Positions 15,104 through 16,812 of a DNA stretch of 16,812 bases are shown piece by piece. Position 1 is the stretch's first letter; each line of letters starts with the position of its first letter. Origin of the DNA: JAJNBA01 sp035696925 (GTDB taxonomy: Bacteria; Actinomycetota; UBA4738; HRBIN12); the NCBI GenBank assembly GCA_035696925.1, contig DASSDW010000233.1, positions 1 to 16,812 of the forward strand. The letters are read 5' to 3'. The notes under the pieces were generated by a model. It saw only the letters and a program-made list of their open reading frames with translations. It was not told where the DNA came from and did not search any database. A program made the translations under genes and the position numbers.

Positions 15104-16126
15104 GAAGAAGCGACCCACGCCGGCGGCGACGGCGCGGGCGACGCGCGTCGGGAGGTCCGGATCCCGGAGCAGCTCTTCCTCGCGCCGGCCTGCGCCTGTG
15201 AACGGTTCGACCTGGACCGCCGGCATCCGCGTCTCGCGCAGAGGTGCGATCGTCAGCGGCCGAACCCGTCCGGGCAGGCCGAGCTCCGCCTCGAGCTCCT
15301 CCAGGATCAATTGCGCGAGAACGAGTCCGGAAGGGGAATGTGTGGTCCTGCTGCCGAAGTACGAGCAGACGGGGCCGCCCCCACCTTCCCCGTCCCTGGC
15401 GGTGAGCTCCACGGTGATGGACGCCGCCGCGCCGGCCTCGTTCGCGAGTCGGGCTCGGTCCGAGGGCGCGGCCGCGTCGTCGTCGGTGACGAGGAGCCTC
15501 GGATCGGCACCCACCGCCCGCAGCTCTTCCACCAGGGCGATCGCCGAGCGCTGATGCAACTCGCCGGCCGCGGCGGCCGCTTCCCCGACGTCGACCGTGA
15601 TGATCCGCCCCTCGATCGGCCCTCGGGAGGCATCCAGCTCCTCGCGCTCCCGCACGAGGGCTCGCGACGGGACCGCATCCAGCGGGCGCATCCGCCGGAG
15701 CACAGACAGCGTGTGCGGGCCGACGATCCCATCCGGTTCGTCCCCGACGTTGCGCTGGAACAGCCGGAGCGCACCGTCCGTCCGTGGGCCGTAGAACCCG
15801 TCCTCCTTGCCGCTGTCGAATCCCAAGGCGTTCAGCATCCGCTGGATCTCGCGCACGTCGTCTCCGCGGAACATCGGTGCGCGGTGATACAGCGTCCGGT
15901 CGCCCAGCCGCCAACCCGCCTCGACGAGCTGTTCCCACGTGTCGGGGCCGACGAGCCCGTCGACCTGGAGGTGCCGATCTTGCTGGAACCAGCGGACGGC
16001 GGCCGCGGTGGACGATCCGAACACGCCTACCAGTTCCTCGCCGTCGATCTCGGCTCCGAGCCCCGTCAACCTCGACTGGATGTCCGCGATCTCCGGGCCG
16101 CTGTCGCCCTTGCGAAAGATGCGCAT
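15095..16126 (-). CDS. cwlM: CwlM-like protein: two peptidoglycan-binding domains plus degenerate amidase domain
   Basis: The 343 residues hold two PG_binding_1 domains: about 5-70, with VGVFGSSTAAAVRWFQ and GLVGPDTW, and 85-145, with GFYGPRTDGALRLFQ and GIVGPHTL. An Amidase_3-fold domain (about 172-342) follows. The place, after trxB-trxA and before parB, is that of mycobacterial cwlM, reported as a PknB-phosphorylated regulator of MurA. The amidase fold is recognisable at both ends, but the zinc motif DPGHGG reads DVGEAA (179-184) and the SIHAN motif reads SITVE (236-240), so both His ligands are missing. Only Glu307 in AVQVEPF remains. I infer a non-enzymatic regulator or wall sensor. The ATG at 16126 lacks a Shine-Dalgarno sequence. 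It is 66 bases after trxA. Confidence 0.85.
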   Translation of the reverse strand: MRIFRKGDSGPEIADIQSRLTGLGAEIDGEELVGVFGSSTAAAVRWFQQDRHLQVDGLVGPDTWEQLVEAGWRLGDRTLYHRAPMFRGDDVREIQRMLNALGFDSGKEDGFYGPRTDGALRLFQRNVGDEPDGIVGPHTLSVLRRMRPLDAVPSRALVREREELDASRGPIEGRIITVDVGEAAAAAGELHQRSAIALVEELRAVGADPRLLVTDDDAAAPSDRARLANEAGAAASITVELTARDGEGGGGPVCSYFGSRTTHSPSGLVLAQLILEELEAELGLPGRVRPLTIAPLRETRMPAVQVEPFTGAGRREEELLRDPDLPTRVARAVAAGVGRFFSG

Positions 16127-16192
16127 CGAATCGAGTGTGCGTGGGGACGCGGCGCGACGGCAACCGCGTAAGAGCGAGAGGGAGCAGATGTC

Positions 16193-16519
16193 CTACACGA
16201 GGTGGGGGTCGAGGTCCCGAAGGATCGCATCCTTGGGGCGCGCGCCCGTGACCCGCGCGACCTCCTTGCCTGCCTTGAACAAGATCAAGGAGGGGATGGA
16301 CATGACTCCGTAAGTCCTCGTGGCGTCCGGGTTCTCGTCGATGTTCAGCTTCGCGACCTTGAGGTCCTGACCCTTCTCCTGCCCGATCTCCTCCACGACA
16401 GGAGAGACCATGTGACACGGCACGCACCACTCCGCCCAGAAGTCCACGAGGACCGGCGTCTCGGAATCGAGGACGCTCGTCTGGAACTCCGTGTCGTTCA
16501 CATCTCCGATGTTCGCCAT
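16193..16519 (-). CDS. trxA: Thioredoxin
   Basis: This small cytoplasmic disulfide reductase is recycled by the neighbouring thioredoxin reductase. The 108 residues contain the fold pattern VLVDFWAEWC, the redox pair Cys32-Cys35, the DENPD turn (61-65) and the cis-proline in MSIPSL (Pro76). The active site reads WCVPC in place of the usual WCGPC, so a branched residue replaces Gly between the cysteines. The ATG at 16519 has a GAGAGGAGAG tract upstream. It lies 39 bases after trxB and in the same direction, as in other actinobacterial origin regions. Confidence 0.96.
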   Translation of the reverse strand: MANIGDVNDTEFQTSVLDSETPVLVDFWAEWCVPCHMVSPVVEEIGQEKGQDLKVAKLNIDENPDATRTYGVMSIPSLILFKAGKEVARVTGARPKDAILRDLDPHLV

Positions 16520-16558
16520 CTTCTGCTCTCCTCTCGACCGCCGGCTCGGCCGACTGGC

Positions 16559-16812
16559 CTACGCCTCGCTCTGAACGCTCGCTCGAGCGGCGAGATTCCC
16601 CGCCTCGACGGCGGCGTGGGACTCCGCCTCGAGCAGCCGCTCGGCGTCGATCGCTGCCTTGCATCCCTGTCCCGCGGCGGTGACGGCCTGACGATAGATC
16701 CGGTCAGTGACGTCGCCGGCCGCGAACACCCCTTCGACCGAGGTCTGGGTGCGCGGCTCCTGGATCACGATGTACCCGTCCGGGTCGAGCTCCAACCGAT
16801 CGACGAAGAGCT
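16559..16812 (-). CDS. trxB: Thioredoxin reductase, C-terminal part (partial)
   Basis: The frame enters from the right edge of the window and ends at a stop at 16559. The visible 83 codons encode the end of the FAD domain: LELDPDGYIVI, then GVFAAGDVTD, RIYRQAVTAAGQGCKAAIDAERLL, all diagnostic of NADPH-dependent thioredoxin reductase. The tail after the last helix is about 25 residues and Ala/Glu-rich, somewhat longer than in E. coli. The CxxC redox centre and NADPH domain are outside the window. It heads the trxB-trxA-cwlM unit. Confidence 0.95.
   Translation of the reverse strand, partial: LFVDRLELDPDGYIVIQEPRTQTSVEGVFAAGDVTDRIYRQAVTAAGQGCKAAIDAERLLEAESHAAVEAGNLAARASVQSEA

Noticed and set aside
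14979..16664. 561-codon minus-strand frame overlapping cwlM, trxA and trxB
   Set aside because: Gly/Arg/Ala-rich out-of-frame translation of three well-recognised genes.

Overview
The window is the replication-origin region of a high-GC bacterium (roughly two thirds G+C by eye), almost certainly an actinobacterium (Actinomycetota). Three things point there. The gene order trxB-trxA-cwlM / parB-parA-rsmG-khpB-yidC-yidD-rnpA-rpmH / dnaA-dnaN-recF-dciA-gyrB-gyrA matches the Mycobacterium/Streptomyces origin block. RecF carries the actinobacterial SHGE-W version of its signature, and ParB has ENIHR in place of ENIQR. I cannot place it below phylum; no mycobacterial or streptomycete extra genes (for example gnd between dnaN and recF) are present.

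Left half, all on the minus strand and reading away from the origin: dnaA (8911-7490), the dnaA-dnaN gap holding the likely oriC (7264-7489), dnaN, recF, dciA (stop/start overlap with recF), gyrB (re-assigned to a TTG start at 4570) and gyrA, then the first codons of a possible next gene at the window edge. gyrB seems to have its own extended -10 promoter and a 20-pair stem-loop in its leader.

Middle, plus strand from 9109: rpmH-rnpA-yidD-yidC-khpB-rsmG-parA-parB, tightly packed with overlapping stops and starts (rnpA/yidD, yidD/yidC, rsmG/parA, parA/parB). This joins ribosome and RNase P components, membrane protein insertion, rRNA methylation and chromosome partition in one probable transcription unit. 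A perfect 16-bp parS lies in the first codons of rsmG, so ParB's own loading site is inside its operon.

Right end, minus strand: trxB (partial)-trxA-cwlM-like pseudo-amidase, then a small two-helix PLDc_N membrane protein. A 38-codon plus-strand reading frame (14987-15103) encoding a one-helix membrane peptide lies between the last two and shares a symmetric -10 element with the PLDc_N gene.

Most genes are conserved housekeeping genes. The less ordinary signals are: a basal-unwinding-type arrangement in oriC, a ParA with a roughly 200-residue disordered tail ending in a basic aromatic patch, the gyrB leader hairpin, an amidase-fold protein without its zinc histidines, hairpins over the rpmH and rsmG ribosome binding sites, a GyrA quinolone pocket reading Ala-Pro, and the uncatalogued 38-residue peptide. 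I saw no mobile element, CRISPR array, tRNA or rRNA gene.
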